Origin: Rathayibacter caricis DSM 15933
GTDB taxonomy: Bacteria; Actinomycetota; Actinomycetes; Actinomycetales; Microbacteriaceae
NCBI RefSeq assembly: GCF_003044275.1
Contig: NZ_PZPL01000001.1
Coordinates: 3,038,001 to 3,102,000 of the forward strand
Direction: 5' to 3'
Length of the DNA: 64,000 nt
The position numbers and the translations under genes were made by a program. Positions 24,691-33,410 of this stretch are shown piece after piece. Numbering within the stretch: position 1 is the first letter of the stretch; each line of letters begins with the position of its first letter. The notes under the pieces are model-generated. The model saw nothing but the letters and a program-made list of their open reading frames with translations. It was not told the DNA's origin and searched no databases.

Positions 24691-25711
24691 CGTGACTCCC
24701 TCCGGGGTCGGACTGCAGGCGGTGGTCGGACAGGGAGCGGCGCAGGCGGCGGACCACCGCGTCGCGCAACTCGAGCGGCTCGAGGACGACGACCTCGGGG
24801 CCGTAGCCCGCGAGCTCGTCGGCCAGGATGTCGGCGTCCGTGAAGTGGAGGCGGAGCAGGTGCTCGCCCTCCCCCGCCGTCTCGGCACGGCGGCCGAGGC
24901 GCAGCGCCGCGTCGGAGTCGGGCGCCACCCGCAGGAGAGCGGTGTTGCGGCGCAGCACGTCGTCGAGCTGGGCGAGCGCCGCGACCGCGTGGTCCCCCTC
25001 CTCCGGAGCGAACGTGCGGCCCGTCGACGCGACCGGCCCGACGATGCGGGAGAGGAGGAAGGTGCGCGTCCCCTCCGCACCCTCGTCCCAGGCGTGCAGA
25101 TGCCAGCGGCCCTGGTGGTTGACGAGGGCCCGCGGCCGGACGACGCGGACACGCGGCTCGGCGGCGCCGGGCTTGAGGTAGGGGAAGCGGACGACCTGAC
25201 CGCGGTCGAGCGCGGTGCTCAGCGGCTCGAAGGAGGCTTCGCGGACCCGGATGGACGGGCTGATCCCGATCACGGGGTCGACCGACTCCACGCCGATCGA
25301 GCGGAGCTTGATCAGCGCCCGGCGGGACTCGGCCGAGAGAGTGCCCTCCCGCCACACCGCGCCGGCGAGGCGGAGCAGGGCGACCTCCTCCGGATCGAAG
25401 GAGATGTCGGCGGGGAGATCGTAGCTGCGCTTCGCGATGCGGTAGCGCACGGTCTGCGTGTTGCCCGGGTCCCCCGGGGCGTCGACCGTCTCGATCGGGA
25501 TGCCGAGCTCGCGCAGATCGTCCTTGTCGCGCTCGAACTGCCGCTCGAGCGAGGCGCGATCGCCGCGGTCGGACCGCTGGCGGTAGCCCTGCACGGTCGA
25601 GAGGACGTCCGCCTTGGTCAGTCCGTTCTCGGCGGCGACGAGGGCAAGCACGAGGTTGAACAGACGCTCCTCGGCCGGGATGCGGCTCGAGGGAGAAGCG
25701 TCGGCGGGCAC
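24683..25711 (-). CDS. pafB: WYL-domain DNA-damage regulator PafB
   Basis: 342 residues. The N-terminal winged helix (LFNLVLALVAAENGLTKADVL, FERDKDDLRELGIPIETVD) is followed by the WYL-like domain (VRFPYLKPGAAEPRVRVVRP, GRWHLHAWDEG) and a WCX C-terminal region. PafB with PafC forms the activator of PafBC-type promoters. It opens the chain running to lnt. Only 40 bp separate it from the FKBP gene, which could be the next gene upstream in the same transcript. Confidence 0.9.
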   Translation of the reverse strand: MPADASPSSRIPAEERLFNLVLALVAAENGLTKADVLSTVQGYRQRSDRGDRASLERQFERDKDDLRELGIPIETVDAPGDPGNTQTVRYRIAKRSYDLPADISFDPEEVALLRLAGAVWREGTLSAESRRALIKLRSIGVESVDPVIGISPSIRVREASFEPLSTALDRGQVVRFPYLKPGAAEPRVRVVRPRALVNHQGRWHLHAWDEGAEGTRTFLLSRIVGPVASTGRTFAPEEGDHAVAALAQLDDVLRRNTALLRVAPDSDAALRLGRRAETAGEGEHLLRLHFTDADILADELAGYGPEVVVLEPLELRDAVVRRLRRSLSDHRLQSDPGGSHDG

Positions 25712-25751
25712 GCCTTCCAGTCTAGGGCGCGGCCCGGGCGGCGCCGGGGAC

Positions 25752-26708
25752 TCAGACGGTGCCGAGGATGTCCGCGACGAAGATCAGCGTAGATCCGGCG
25801 GGGATGGCTCCCTGTTCGGTGTCGCCGTAGCCCTGGTCGGGCGGGATGATCGCGATGACCTGCGAGCCGACGGGCTGGTCGATGAGGGCCTCGGCGAAGC
25901 CGGGGATCACTCCGCCCTGGGTCGTGGAGCCGTCGGCCGCGGTGAAGACGACCGGCGCGCCCTTCTCCCAGCTGGAGTCGAAGGTCTCGCCCGTGCTCCA
26001 GAGCCAGCCGGTGTAGGCGACGACGACCTGGTCGCCCTCCTCGACGACCTCGCCGTCACCCTTCTTCAGCTGCGCGATCTCGAGCTCGGTCGGAGCGTCG
26101 CCCGAGGGCTTCGCCAGCCCCGGCTGACCGTTCTCGTCGAGAGTCACGGTCGGGAAGCCGCTGGGAGCGGGCTGCTGCTCGCCGTTCGCGCGGGCGAGCG
26201 AGGCGCTCTGCACGTCGGCGACCAGGACGAGGGTGTCCTCGGGCGAGATGCCGAGCTGGGCCGAGGACTCGCCGAAGCCGTCCTCCGGGGCGATCGCGAT
26301 CGCGACGCGAGAGCCGACCTGCGTGCAGAGCAGGCCGTCGTTCAGGCCCACCAGGCCGGAGCCGCCCACGGCGAAGCGCGCGGTGCTCTCGCCGTCGTAC
26401 GGGGAGGCCTCGAGCACGCTGCCGTCGGCGCCGTTGACGAGCGTGTAGTCGATCGTGACCAGCTGGCCCTTCTCGAGCGGGTCGCCCGAGCCCTCGATCA
26501 GGGTGCTGACCTGCGAGGTCGAGACCTTCAGCGGGCTCGGCACCGTCACGTCGGGCTGCGAGCCGAAGTCGCCGCTCGCCTCGACCGCCGACGACGAGTC
26601 GCCGGAGGAGAAGGGGGCGTCGCAGTCGGCCGTCGGCGAGGACGCGGAGCATCCCGCGAGAGCGGCGACGATGCCGATGCTGGCGATGAGCGCGGTGGTG
26701 CGGCGCAC
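25752..26708 (-). CDS. FKBP-type peptidyl-prolyl isomerase lipoprotein
   Basis: 318 residues. A signal peptide with lipobox LAGC puts the acylated cysteine at residue 20. Two FKBP-like domains follow: residues about 75-165 (GQLVTIDYTLVNGADGSVL, VGSRVAIAI) and about 220-318 (GDQVVVAYTGWLWSTGETFD, GGVIPGFAEALIDQPVGS, GYGDTEQGAIPAGSTLIFV). The second has the better active site; the first is degenerate. It is an extracellular folding catalyst. GTG 26708 is the chosen start. It lies between trmI and pafB. Confidence 0.9.
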   Translation of the reverse strand: MRRTTALIASIGIVAALAGCSASSPTADCDAPFSSGDSSSAVEASGDFGSQPDVTVPSPLKVSTSQVSTLIEGSGDPLEKGQLVTIDYTLVNGADGSVLEASPYDGESTARFAVGGSGLVGLNDGLLCTQVGSRVAIAIAPEDGFGESSAQLGISPEDTLVLVADVQSASLARANGEQQPAPSGFPTVTLDENGQPGLAKPSGDAPTELEIAQLKKGDGEVVEEGDQVVVAYTGWLWSTGETFDSSWEKGAPVVFTAADGSTTQGGVIPGFAEALIDQPVGSQVIAIIPPDQGYGDTEQGAIPAGSTLIFVADILGTV

Positions 26709-26785
26709 GGGTCCTCTATTCGACGGGTGGAGCGGGGGCCCGGGTGCGGGGCCATCGGGACGGCGGCCCGGAGGCCGGAATCAGC

Positions 26786-27823
26786 TTAGACGATGCCCTC
26801 GTCGCCCTCGGAGCCGTCCGAGGGCTCCTCGGCGCCGAAGCCGCGCGCCCGCGACAGCTCGGCGCTGGTCGCCGATTCGCGGACCCGCTTGCGGAGGCTC
26901 TTGGGGCTGACCGCCCGCTCGCCGAGTGCGCCGGGTGTCCAGGCCTCGACGTCCTCGTCGCTGAAGTCGGTCTTGGACGGGCGGCGCTTGAGCTCGGGGA
27001 GCACGGTGTCCGGAGCGAGCCGGCGCGCGGTGATCAGGAAGCCGGTGTGCCCGATCATGCGGTGGTCCGGGCGCACGGCCAGGCCCTCCACGTGCCAGCC
27101 GCGCACCATCGTCTCGTTGGAGGACGGGTTGGTGAACAGGCCGGACGCGCGGATCGCCTCGGCCGTCCGCGAGAGCTGCGTCACGGTCGCGACGTAGCAG
27201 AGCAGCACTCCGCCGGGGGTGAGGGCCTCGGCGGCGACGTCGAGGCACTCCCACGGCGCGAGCATGTCGAGGACGACGCGGTCGGCCTCGCCGGAGGGCA
27301 CGGCTCCGGGCAGCTCGTCGACGAGGTCGCCGACCGTGACGCTCCAGTTGTCGGGCGTGTACCCGAGGAACGTCTCGACGTTGGCGCGGGCGACGTCGGC
27401 GAACTCGTCGCGGCGCTCGAAGGACGCCAGTCGGCCGGTCGGGCCGACCGCGCGCAGGAGCCACAGCGAGAGGGCGCCGGAGCCCACGCCCGCCTCGACG
27501 ACGCGCGCGCCGGGGAACACGTCCGCGAGCGCGAGGATCTGGGCGGCGTCCTTGGGGTAGACGATCGCCGCTCCGCGCGGCATCGACATCACGAAGTCGG
27601 CCAGGAGCGGTCGGAGGGCCAGGTGCTCCACTCCGACGGTGTTGACGACCACGGAGCCGTCGGGCAGGCCGATGATCGTGTCGTGCTCGATCCCTCCGCG
27701 GTGCGTGTGGAAGACCTTGCCCGGGATGAGCGTGATGGTGTTCATCCGCCCCTTCGGCCCGGTCAGCTGGACGCGGTCGCCCGCGCGGAAGGGTCCGGAA
27801 TGCTGCAGTGCCTCACCGGTCAT
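26786..27823 (-). CDS. trmI: tRNA (adenine58-N1)-methyltransferase TrmI
   Basis: 345 residues. An N-terminal beta domain (GDRVQLTGPKGRMNTITL, FHTHRGGIEHDTIIGLPDGS) precedes the SAM-binding Rossmann domain: RVVEAGVGSGALSLWLLRAV, FERRDEFADVARAN and DRVVLDMLAPWECL. This is the m1A58 methyltransferase that caps the T-loop of tRNA. The C-terminal 50 residues are charged and lineage-specific. ATG 27823 overlaps the HAD stop (ATGA). In mycobacteria this gene sits at one end of the Pup-proteasome region; here FKBP and pafB follow directly. Confidence 0.95.
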   Translation of the reverse strand: MTGEALQHSGPFRAGDRVQLTGPKGRMNTITLIPGKVFHTHRGGIEHDTIIGLPDGSVVVNTVGVEHLALRPLLADFVMSMPRGAAIVYPKDAAQILALADVFPGARVVEAGVGSGALSLWLLRAVGPTGRLASFERRDEFADVARANVETFLGYTPDNWSVTVGDLVDELPGAVPSGEADRVVLDMLAPWECLDVAAEALTPGGVLLCYVATVTQLSRTAEAIRASGLFTNPSSNETMVRGWHVEGLAVRPDHRMIGHTGFLITARRLAPDTVLPELKRRPSKTDFSDEDVEAWTPGALGERAVSPKSLRKRVRESATSAELSRARGFGAEEPSDGSEGDEGIV

Positions 27824-28548
27824 CGGAGGGCCTCCGTCTCGGTCGTGAGCGGTCGGTCGCCGCGGTGCTCGGAGGACACCAGCGCGAGGTCCGCGAGGGT
27901 GCGGCCCGCGAGGGTGGGCCAGAGGGAGTAGGGGGCGTCGGAGTCGAGCTCGAGCTGGTGGGGCACGCCGATCGCGGCGGCGCCGGAGGCGACTGCGGCG
28001 GCGAGGCCCGCGTGCGAGTCCTCGATCGCCACGCACGCGCCGACGGGCACGCCGAGGGTCCGCGCGGCGAGCAGGTACGCCTCGGGGTCGGGCTTGCTCC
28101 GCTCCACCATGTCGCCGCTGACGACGGCGTCGAACGCCGGGAAGGGCAGGCGGTCGACGACGGCGTGCGCCATCCGTCCGATGGACATCGTCACCAGGGC
28201 CTGGGGCACGCCCGCGTCTCGCACCGCGGCGAGGAGCTCGAGCGCCCCGGGCCGCCAGGGGATCTCGACGGCCAGCTGCGCGACGACCTCGTCGGTCATC
28301 CGGTCGATGATCTGCTCGACGCTGAGGTCGACGCCCTTGCCCTGCAGGATGCGGGCGGAGGCCGGCAGCCCCGATCCGACGAGGCTCATCGCGTCCTCGT
28401 GGGTCCAGACACCGCCGTAGGACGCGACGAGCGCGTGCTCGGAGGCCATCCAGTAAGGCTCGGTGTCGACGAGCGTGCCGTCCATGTCCCAGAGGACCGC
28501 GGCCGGGGCGTCGAGGGTCGGGCGCGCGGCGGAGGAGTCGGAAGTCAC
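27820..28548 (-). CDS. HAD-superfamily phosphatase (beta-phosphoglucomutase-like)
   Basis: 242 residues. HAD motifs are I LWDMDGTLVDTEPYW (nucleophile Asp), II LVTMSIG, III RSKPDPEAYLLAARTL and IV CVAIEDSHAGLAAAVASGA. A four-helix cap follows motif I, giving subgroup C1 (phosphoglycolate phosphatase or beta-phosphoglucomutase-like). The substrate is not defined. GTG 28548 is divergent from the PAC2 gene, and its end couples to trmI. Confidence 0.88.
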   Translation of the reverse strand: MTSDSSAARPTLDAPAAVLWDMDGTLVDTEPYWMASEHALVASYGGVWTHEDAMSLVGSGLPASARILQGKGVDLSVEQIIDRMTDEVVAQLAVEIPWRPGALELLAAVRDAGVPQALVTMSIGRMAHAVVDRLPFPAFDAVVSGDMVERSKPDPEAYLLAARTLGVPVGACVAIEDSHAGLAAAVASGAAAIGVPHQLELDSDAPYSLWPTLAGRTLADLALVSSEHRGDRPLTTETEALR

Positions 28549-28710
28549 GAGCGACCATCGTACCGGCAGCCCTGCAGGAGCCGTCCGTACGCGGACAGCG
28601 GAAAGCACCGGCGTCGCGCGGGCGCGGGCGGGGCGGGTCCTATCCTTGTGCAACGGGTGCCCGCGGACCGCGCAGGCCCGGACCTCGAGCCGAACGCGGA
28701 GATCGTGCCT

Positions 28711-29571
28711 ATGAACGTGATCAAGGGAAACGTCCTCGTCGTGGCCTTCGAAGGCTGGAACGACGCAGGGGACGCCGCGAGCGGGGCGGTCCGCCTCGTC
28801 AAGGACGACGGCGACTACGTGCCCCTGTTCGCGGTCGACGCCGAGCAGTACTACGACTTCCAGTACACCCGTCCGATGCTCTCGATCGGCGAGGACGGCC
28901 GGCGCACGCTCGCGTGGCCCGGCACCCAGATCTTCGGACCGGCCGACACCTCCGTCCACGCCGAGAGCGCGCTCTACGTGATGATCGGCACCGAGCCGTC
29001 GCGCAGCTGGAAGAGCTTCGCCGCGGAGGTCGTCGACGCGATGCTCGCCATCGACATCTCGGCCGTCGTGTTCCTCGGCGCGATGCTCGCCGACGTCCCG
29101 CACACCCGGCCGATCTCGATCTTCGCCTCGAGCGAGAACGCCGAGCTGCGCTCCGAGCTCGAGCTCGAGCGCTCGAGCTACGAGGGCCCCGTCGGCATCC
29201 TCAGCGTGATCGGCGACGCGGCGCAGAAGGTCGGGATCCCCGCCGTCTCGATCTGGGCCTCGGTCCCCCACTACGTGCACAACGCGCCCTCGCCCAAGGC
29301 GATGCTGGCGCTGCTCGAGAAGCTCGAGGAGGTCGTCGGCCTGGGCATCCCCCGCGGCGACCTCGTCGAGGAGGCCGAGGAGTGGGAGCGCGGGATCGAC
29401 GCGCTCGCGGCCGACGACGAGGAGATGGCCGCCTACATCGCCCAGCTCGAGCAGGCGCGCGACACGGTCGACTCGCCCGAGGCGAGCGGCGAGGCCATCG
29501 CGCAGGAGTTCGAGCGCTACCTCCGTCGCCGTGGCGACGGCCGCTCGGGCGAGGAGCCGTGGCGGGCGTGA
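28711..29571 (+). CDS. PAC2-family protein
   Basis: 286 residues. The PAC2 core is VLVVAFEGWNDAGDAASGAV (start), SRSWKSFAAEVVDAM, VVFLGAMLADVPHTRPISIF, GPVGILSVIGDAAQKVGIPAVSIWAS and the C-terminal acidic helices. The family is related to proteasome-assembly chaperone 2 and conserved in Actinobacteria. ATG 28711 with GGAGA upstream is chosen; an in-frame GTG two codons earlier is too near the ribosome site. Its function is uncertain. Presence of a PAC2 protein does not require a proteasome. Confidence 0.88.
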   Translation: MNVIKGNVLVVAFEGWNDAGDAASGAVRLVKDDGDYVPLFAVDAEQYYDFQYTRPMLSIGEDGRRTLAWPGTQIFGPADTSVHAESALYVMIGTEPSRSWKSFAAEVVDAMLAIDISAVVFLGAMLADVPHTRPISIFASSENAELRSELELERSSYEGPVGILSVIGDAAQKVGIPAVSIWASVPHYVHNAPSPKAMLALLEKLEEVVGLGIPRGDLVEEAEEWERGIDALAADDEEMAAYIAQLEQARDTVDSPEASGEAIAQEFERYLRRRGDGRSGEEPWRA

Positions 29572-29609
29572 CCTGCTGAGCCGCGCGTCGCCGCGGCTCC
29601 TGCCGAGGA

Positions 29610-30857
29610 TCAGCCCAGGCGGATCCCGAGCAGGGCGTCGACGGTGTCGCGCAGCAGCGCGGGGTCGTCGACCCCGGTCGTCGCGACGGCGTCCACCAGT
29701 GCGATCGCGCCCGGAGTGTCCATGTCCTCGCGGAGGACGACACGGAGCCGCTCGAGCACCTCGAGAGCCGAGGCGGTGCCGGTCGCCGCGAGCGACGCCT
29801 CCCAGCGGCCGAGGCGCTCGACGGCGGCGGGCAGATCCTCCGGCAGCCACTCCCAGTCGGAGCGGTAGTGGTGCGCGAGGAGCGCGAGGCGGATCGCCCG
29901 CGGATCCGCTCCCTGGGCGCGCAGTCGCGACACCAGGACGAGGTTGCCGAGCGACTTGCTCATCTTCTCGCCCTCGTAGCCGACCATGCCGGCGTGCGCG
30001 TAGGCGCGGGCGAGCGGACGGCCGGACAGCGAGGCGGCGTGACCGGCGCTGAACTCGTGGTGCGGGAAGACGAGGTCGCTCCCGCCGCCCTGCAGCGTGA
30101 AGTCGGGGCCGAGCCGATCGAGCGCGATGACCGAGCACTCGATGTGCCAGCCGGGGCGGCCTCGACCGACGGCGGAGTCCCAGGCGGGCTCCCCCGGGCG
30201 CTCGGCGCGCCAGAGCAGCGGGTCGAGCGGGTGCCGCTTGCCGGCCCGCTCCGGATCGCCGCCGCGGAGTGCGAACAGCTCGGCCATGGCGGCGGAGTCG
30301 AGTCGGCTCTCGCTGCCGAGGTGCCAGACGGCGCTCTCCGCCGCGGCGACGTCGTAGTAGAGGTCCGCGGCGCCCTCGGTCTCAGCGTCGGGCGCGGGGA
30401 CGCGGTAGGCCACTCCGTCGCGCTCGAGACGGGCGACCGCGTCGGCGATCGGCTCGACGCTCTCGGTGACGCCGATGTAGTGCGCCGGCGGCAGGATGCG
30501 CAGCGCGGCCATGTCCCCGCGGAACAGCTCCACCTGCTCCTCGGCGAGGTCCCGCCAGTCGACGCCGGTCGCCGTCGCGCGCTCGAGCAGCGGGTCGTCG
30601 ACGTCGGTGATGTTCTGCGCGTAGTCGACCTCGAGACCCGCGTCGCGCCAGAGCCGCTGCACGGTGTCGAAAGCGAGATAGGTCGACGCGTGACCGAGAT
30701 GGGTGGCGTCGTACGGCGTGATGCCGCAGACGTAGAGGCGGGCGGTCCCCTCCGGAGCCGCGAGCTCGACGAGCCCGCCGGTCGAGGTGTCGTGGATCCG
30801 GGGCACGGGTCCGGCTCCCGGCAGAGCGGGGAGGTCCGGGGAGGTCCAGGCGCGCAT
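29610..30857 (-). CDS. mshC: Cysteine:1-D-myo-inosityl 2-amino-2-deoxy-alpha-D-glucopyranoside ligase MshC
   Basis: 415 residues, a cysteinyl-tRNA synthetase homologue. LYVCGITPYDATHLGHASTY carries the zinc Cys and HIGH-like motif; WHIECSVIA and FPHHEFS are zinc and substrate residues; KMSKSLGNL is the KMSKS loop. It joins cysteine to the glucosamine-inositol in mycothiol synthesis. That marks the organism as a mycothiol-making actinobacterium. ATG directly follows the uppP stop codon. The usual tRNA-binding C-terminal extension of CysS is reduced. Confidence 0.96.
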   Translation of the reverse strand: MRAWTSPDLPALPGAGPVPRIHDTSTGGLVELAAPEGTARLYVCGITPYDATHLGHASTYLAFDTVQRLWRDAGLEVDYAQNITDVDDPLLERATATGVDWRDLAEEQVELFRGDMAALRILPPAHYIGVTESVEPIADAVARLERDGVAYRVPAPDAETEGAADLYYDVAAAESAVWHLGSESRLDSAAMAELFALRGGDPERAGKRHPLDPLLWRAERPGEPAWDSAVGRGRPGWHIECSVIALDRLGPDFTLQGGGSDLVFPHHEFSAGHAASLSGRPLARAYAHAGMVGYEGEKMSKSLGNLVLVSRLRAQGADPRAIRLALLAHHYRSDWEWLPEDLPAAVERLGRWEASLAATGTASALEVLERLRVVLREDMDTPGAIALVDAVATTGVDDPALLRDTVDALLGIRLG

Positions 30858-31706
30858 CTAGGCGGCGATGAGCCCGGTGCTGAGCGCGACCATCAGGACA
30901 CCGCCGAGCAGGATCCGGTAGATCACGAACGGGAGGAAGCTGCGGCGCGAGATGTAGCCCATGAAGAACGCGATCACGACGAAGCCGACGACGAACGCGA
31001 CCACCGTCGCCACGAGCGTCTCGACTCCGCCGACCTGGATCTGGTTCGGCAGGACCTCGGGATCGGTGAGGCTCTTGTAGAGCTGGTAGAGCCCGCTGCC
31101 GAACACGGCGGGGATGGCCAGGAGGAACGAGTAGCGGGCCGCCGCGGCGCGCTCGTAGCCCATGAAGAGACCGGCGGTGATGGTGCCGCCCGAGCGCGAG
31201 ACGCCCGGGATGAGGGCCAGCGCCTGCGCGCCGCCGTAGATGAGTCCGTCGCGGCCGTTCAGATCGCGCAGACGGCGCTTCTTCGCTCCGACATGGTCGG
31301 CGATGCCGAGCAGGATGCCGAAGAGGATGAGCGTCGTGGCGACCACCCAGAGCGAGCGGAGCGTCGTCTCGATAGCGTCCTGGAAGATCAGGCCGAGGAC
31401 GATGATCGGAAGGCTGCCGATGATGATCAGCCAGCCCATCCGGGCGTTCGGGTCGGAGCGGGGCACGCGGCCCACGAGCGACCGGCACCAGTTGCCGACG
31501 ATCTTCACGATGTCGCGCCAGAAGTAGATGATCACCGCGGTCTCGGTGCCCAGCTGCGTGATCGCGGTGAACGCCGCACCCGTGTCGCGGCCGCCCAGGC
31601 CCGGCAGCAGCTCGCTGACGATGCGGAGGTGGGCGCTGGAGGAGATGGGGAGGAATTCGGTCAGACCCTGGACGAGTCCCAGGATCAGCGCTTCGAGCAG
31701 GCCCAT
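30858..31706 (-). CDS. uppP: Undecaprenyl-diphosphatase UppP (BacA)
   Basis: 282 residues, about seven to eight membrane helices. Signatures are [20 protein letters not shown] near the N-terminus and [20 protein letters not shown] in the middle, with the catalytic Glu, Ser and Arg. It recycles the undecaprenyl carrier for peptidoglycan synthesis and gives bacitracin tolerance. The coupling with mshC is seen in many actinobacteria. It follows the M20 peptidase gene by 69 bp in the same direction. Confidence 0.97.
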   Translation of the reverse strand: MGLLEALILGLVQGLTEFLPISSSAHLRIVSELLPGLGGRDTGAAFTAITQLGTETAVIIYFWRDIVKIVGNWCRSLVGRVPRSDPNARMGWLIIIGSLPIIVLGLIFQDAIETTLRSLWVVATTLILFGILLGIADHVGAKKRRLRDLNGRDGLIYGGAQALALIPGVSRSGGTITAGLFMGYERAAAARYSFLLAIPAVFGSGLYQLYKSLTDPEVLPNQIQVGGVETLVATVVAFVVGFVVIAFFMGYISRRSFLPFVIYRILLGGVLMVALSTGLIAA

Positions 31707-31775
31707 GCGTCACTTTCGAGGAGGGCTGGGGCGTCGTCGGCCAGCAGGCGGTCGGTGGCGGTCGGAAGGCCGGCC

Positions 31776-33101
31776 TCAGGATCGCAGGAGCAGATCGGTC
31801 AGGACCTTCCTGCCAAACACTAGTGCGTCGAGCGGAACCCGCTCATCGACCCCGTGGAACAGCGCGGGGAAGTCGAGGGACCCCGGCAGCTGCAGCGGCG
31901 CGAAGCCGTAGCCCGTGATGCCGAGGGTCGAGAGGGCCTTGTTGTCGGTCCCTCCGGAGAGCAGGTAGGGCAGCACCTCGACCTCGGGGTCGAACCGCCG
32001 GAGCGACGCCGCCATGCTGTCGACCAGGGGGCCTGCGAACGGGACCTCGAGGCCGATGTCGCGGTGCTGGACCTCGATCTCGATGTGCTCGCCGGCGAGC
32101 TCGCGGATGCGCTCGAGCACCGCGTCCTCCTCGCCGGGGAGCACGCGGACGTCGACGACGGCCTCGGCGAACTCGGGGATGACGTTGGCCTTGTAGCCGG
32201 CGGAGAGCATCGAGGGGTTCGCTGTGGTGCGCAGCGTGGCCGCGATGAAGCGCGAGGCGGTGCCCGTGGCGATGGCGAGCTCCTCCGGAGTGCTGCGCTG
32301 GGGGTCGCGGCCGAGGATGCGGGCGACCTCGCCGAGGAGCTCGCGCGTGGTGTCGGTGAGGCGGGTGGGCCACTCCTCGCTGCCGATGCGCGCGATCGCC
32401 TCGGCGAGGCGCGTGACCGCGTTCTCGCGGTTGATCTGCGACCCGTGGCCGGCGGTGCCGCGAGCGCGGAGCTTCAACCAGAGCAGCGCCTTCTCGCCGG
32501 TCTGCACGAGGTAGGCGCGCGTGCCGTCGAGGTCGATGGAGTAGCCGCCGACCTCGCTGATCGCCTCGGTCGCCCCGTCGAACAGCTCGGGACGGGTCTT
32601 CACGAGGTGCCCGGAGCCGCGCACGCCGCCCGCCTCCTCGTCGGCGAAGAACGCGACGACGAGATCACGGGAGGGTCGACGGCCGGAGCGGAGGACGTCG
32701 CCGAGCGACGCCAGGATCATCGCGTCCATGTTCTTCATGTCGACGGCGCCGCGGCCCCAGAGCATGCCGTCCTTGATGACTCCGCCGAAGGGGTCCACGC
32801 TCCAGTCCTCGGCGATCGCCGGGACCACGTCGAGGTGCCCGTGCACGACGAGGGCGCCGCGCTCGCGGTCCTCCCCCGCGACCCGGGCGACGACGCTCGT
32901 GCGGCCCGGGTCGGAGTCGACGAGTTCCGGCTCGAGGCCGAGGTCGCGCAGGTACGACGCGACGTACTCGGCGGCCTCCCGCTCGGGCTCCGCCCTGCCC
33001 TCGCCGTAGTTGCTCGTGTCGAAGCGGATGAGGTCGCGCGCGATCAGCGCGGTCTCGTCGAGCTCCTGGTCGGGAACGGAGGAGGAGGAGGCGCTGGTCA
33101 T
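31776..33101 (-). CDS. M20/M25/M40 metallopeptidase (dipeptidase or deacylase)
   Basis: 441 residues. Zinc-site residues are seen in LVVHGHLDVVPA (His-Asp), GRGAVDMKNMDAMI (bridging Asp), FADEEAGG (catalytic Glu pair) and LFHGVDERVP (final His). The dimerisation insert lies at about 200-330 (GTAGHGSQ). Substrates in this family are peptides, acylated amino acids or carnosine-like dipeptides. ATG 33101 is divergent from the tRNA-Leu gene. Confidence 0.92.
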   Translation of the reverse strand: MTSASSSSVPDQELDETALIARDLIRFDTSNYGEGRAEPEREAAEYVASYLRDLGLEPELVDSDPGRTSVVARVAGEDRERGALVVHGHLDVVPAIAEDWSVDPFGGVIKDGMLWGRGAVDMKNMDAMILASLGDVLRSGRRPSRDLVVAFFADEEAGGVRGSGHLVKTRPELFDGATEAISEVGGYSIDLDGTRAYLVQTGEKALLWLKLRARGTAGHGSQINRENAVTRLAEAIARIGSEEWPTRLTDTTRELLGEVARILGRDPQRSTPEELAIATGTASRFIAATLRTTANPSMLSAGYKANVIPEFAEAVVDVRVLPGEEDAVLERIRELAGEHIEIEVQHRDIGLEVPFAGPLVDSMAASLRRFDPEVEVLPYLLSGGTDNKALSTLGITGYGFAPLQLPGSLDFPALFHGVDERVPLDALVFGRKVLTDLLLRS

Positions 33102-33196
33102 GCCCCCACGCTACCGGCGGGCCGCGGTCATGGACCGCTCCGAAACCGTGCTAATGTCTTCTTCGGCCGCGGAAACGCAGGCCGGAAACAACACTC

Positions 33197-33281
33197 GTCC
33201 GGGTGGCGGAAATGGCAGACGCGCTAGCTTGAGGTGCTAGTGCCCGTATAGGGCGTGGGGGTTCAAGTCCCCCCTCGGACA
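33197..33281 (+). tRNA. tRNA-Leu (anticodon GAG)
   Basis: 85-nt cloverleaf with long variable arm. The acceptor GTCCGGG pairs with CTCGGAC, with one G-U pair, and discriminator A is at 33281. The anticodon loop is CTTGAGG, giving GAG for CUC/CUU leucine codons. The T-arm contains GGTTCAAGTCC. The CCA end is not encoded. Confidence 0.96.
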
Positions 33282-33302
33282 CAGATCGAGAACGACGCAT
33301 CG

Positions 33303-33336
33303 GAACCCCTGTTCCTCTTCGGAGGAGCGGGGGTTC
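33303..33336 (+). terminator. Terminator of tRNA-Leu
   Basis: A 15-bp stem with two G-U pairs (GAACCCCTGTTCCTC with GAGGAGCGGGGGTTC) is closed by a TTCG tetraloop, 22 nt after the tRNA, followed by TCGTGTTT. Confidence 0.85.
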
Positions 33337-33410
33337 TCGTGTTTCCGGAGGTGCTCCGCTCGGTTCGGACGCTCGGCTTTGTCGGGATCGGGCCGGCGGG
33401 CGGGCTCGAA

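Noticed and set aside
33303-33314. GAAC-CCCT-GTTC resembling a LexA box core
   Set aside because: Flanks do not match TCGAAC/GTTCGA and the bases form the stem of the tRNA-Leu terminator.
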